Shown one piece after another: positions 63,249 to 64,000 of a stretch of 64,000 bases of DNA; positions within the stretch are counted from its first letter, which is position 1, and each line of letters opens with the position of its first letter. Source of the stretch: Oscillospiraceae bacterium (lineage in GTDB: Bacteria > Bacillota > Clostridia > Oscillospirales > Oscillospiraceae); contig CADBWQ010000008.1 of NCBI GenBank assembly GCA_902798545.1, positions 1-64,000 on the forward strand, read 5' to 3'. Under the pieces are notes generated by a model, which was given only the letters and a program-made list of their open reading frames with translations, was not told the origin of the DNA and ran no database searches. Position numbers and translations under genes: made by a program.

Positions 63249-64000
63249 ATGCGCGACTTTAGTTCTTTTTTTCTCATGAGTACAGAGGATGTCCGGCGCT
63301 ATGCCGTTGAGGTCCTTCACCGTTTTGCGCCCGATGAGGAGACGGAATGCCGTGAAATCGGTGACGGCAACATCAATTATGTCTTTCAGGTTCGTTCCCT
63401 TTTGGACGGGCATTCTGTCATTGTCAAGCAGGCAGACCGCCTGCTCCGTTCCTCAGGCCGCCCGCTGGACCTCTACCGCAACAAGATCGAGGCGCGGATT
63501 CTGCAGCTTGAGGGCGAGCTTGCCCCTGGCTATGTACCTGAGGTGTATTATTATGATGAAGCCATGGCCGCAACCTCCATGGAAGATGTCTCTTCCTGCC
63601 GCAATCTCCGCAAGGAACTGATGGAAAACCGGGTTTACTCCCATCTGAGCGAAGGGATCTCCAGTTTTCTGGCGGACACGCTCCTGCCCACCACCGATCT
63701 TGTGCTGGACGCGGAAGAAAAAAAGCAGCGCGTCCGGTTCTTTACCAATCCGGAACTCTGCAAGATTACAGAAGATCTGGTTCTGACTGAGCCTTACTAT
63801 GATTATAAGGGCCGCAATATCATTACGGCCGGTAATGAGGCTTTTGTCAGGACTTTTCTCTATGAGGACGAAGCGCTCCTCGCTGCCGTTGCGAGTCTGC
63901 GTCTCAACTTCATGAACAATGCCCAGGCGCTTTTGCATGGGGATCTTCACTCCGGCTCCATTTTCATCAATGAGCAGGAGCTGAAAGTCCTGGATCCGGA
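63249..64000 (+). CDS. mtnK: S-methyl-5-thioribose kinase (5' part)
   Basis: The frame runs off the window after ~250 codons. Sequence matches MtnK: EIGDGNINYVFQVRS and VIVKQADR (nucleotide-binding), FTNPELCKITEDLVLTEPYYDY and LLHGDLHSGSIF (catalytic Asp in HGDLH), and KVLDPE at the edge (Mg-binding DPE). The enzyme phosphorylates 5-methylthioribose from the methionine-salvage route. AGGAGG lies 5 bases before ATG 63249. It diverges from the DeoR-family gene. Downstream salvage genes cannot be seen. Confidence 0.93.
   Translation, partial: MRDFSSFFLMSTEDVRRYAVEVLHRFAPDEETECREIGDGNINYVFQVRSLLDGHSVIVKQADRLLRSSGRPLDLYRNKIEARILQLEGELAPGYVPEVYYYDEAMAATSMEDVSSCRNLRKELMENRVYSHLSEGISSFLADTLLPTTDLVLDAEEKKQRVRFFTNPELCKITEDLVLTEPYYDYKGRNIITAGNEAFVRTFLYEDEALLAAVASLRLNFMNNAQALLHGDLHSGSIFINEQELKVLDP

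Overview
The window looks like chromosome from an anaerobic, GC-rich member of the Bacillota (class Clostridia, perhaps an Oscillospirales-type gut bacterium). The signs are YesN/YesM-type two-component genes, a glycyl-radical enzyme with its radical-SAM activase, a TAXI-type TRAP transporter, a split transketolase, an Etf-linked hydroxyacid dehydrogenase and many ABC importers. The assignment is an inference: there is no rRNA or other marker gene here. I saw no tRNA, rRNA, CRISPR array, prophage or insertion sequence. Most of the region is nutrient uptake and catabolism, organised as importer operons next to their own regulators.

Layout. 0-1.6 kb: the end of a fructoselysine 6-kinase-like gene and an aldo-keto reductase. 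1.7-11.1 kb: a response regulator, a sensor kinase and a lipoprotein sugar sensor, followed by an Mgl-type sugar ABC importer and a NUDIX gene. 11.2-20.1 kb: a xylulokinase operon with a ChvE/XylF-type importer that has two permease genes, divergent from a ROK regulator. 20.1-33.8 kb: a nucleoside and nucleic-acid salvage region with purine nucleoside phosphorylase, a BMP-type nucleoside importer, the YjjI/YjjW glycyl-radical pair, an HD-type deoxynucleotidase, a secreted 5'-nucleotidase and a barnase-like secreted RNase. A YefM/YoeB toxin-antitoxin pair and enolase are interspersed.

34-45 kb: a PfoR-like PTS IIC protein, two tandem paralogous leucine-rich-repeat surface proteins with a GtrII-type membrane protein, a TRAP-TAXI transporter, a HAD phosphatase and a Pro/Thr-rich lipoprotein with duplicated domains. 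45.4-55.6 kb: a four-carbon acid-sugar kinase with split transketolase, an EtfAB/FAD hydroxyacid dehydrogenase operon, and a MerR-family regulator whose probable operators can be read directly. 55.7-64 kb: methionine gamma-lyase, a complete Liv importer, a DeoR-family regulator and 5-methylthioribose kinase, which together suggest methionine or methylthioribose salvage under one repressor.

Two themes recur. Each of the five transport solute-binding-protein genes is followed by a stem-loop before the membrane components, which would favour binding-protein mRNA. The five transport binding proteins carry simple AxA-type signal peptides without a clear lipobox cysteine, whereas the sensor lipoprotein and some surface proteins have one. 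The most interesting leads are the YjjI/YjjW pair beside nucleoside genes (a neighbourhood also found in E. coli), the readable MerR, DeoR and ROK operator sets, the LRR-paralogue/GtrII operon, and the coiled-coil extensions on two ABC-transporter subunits (MglC and LivG).
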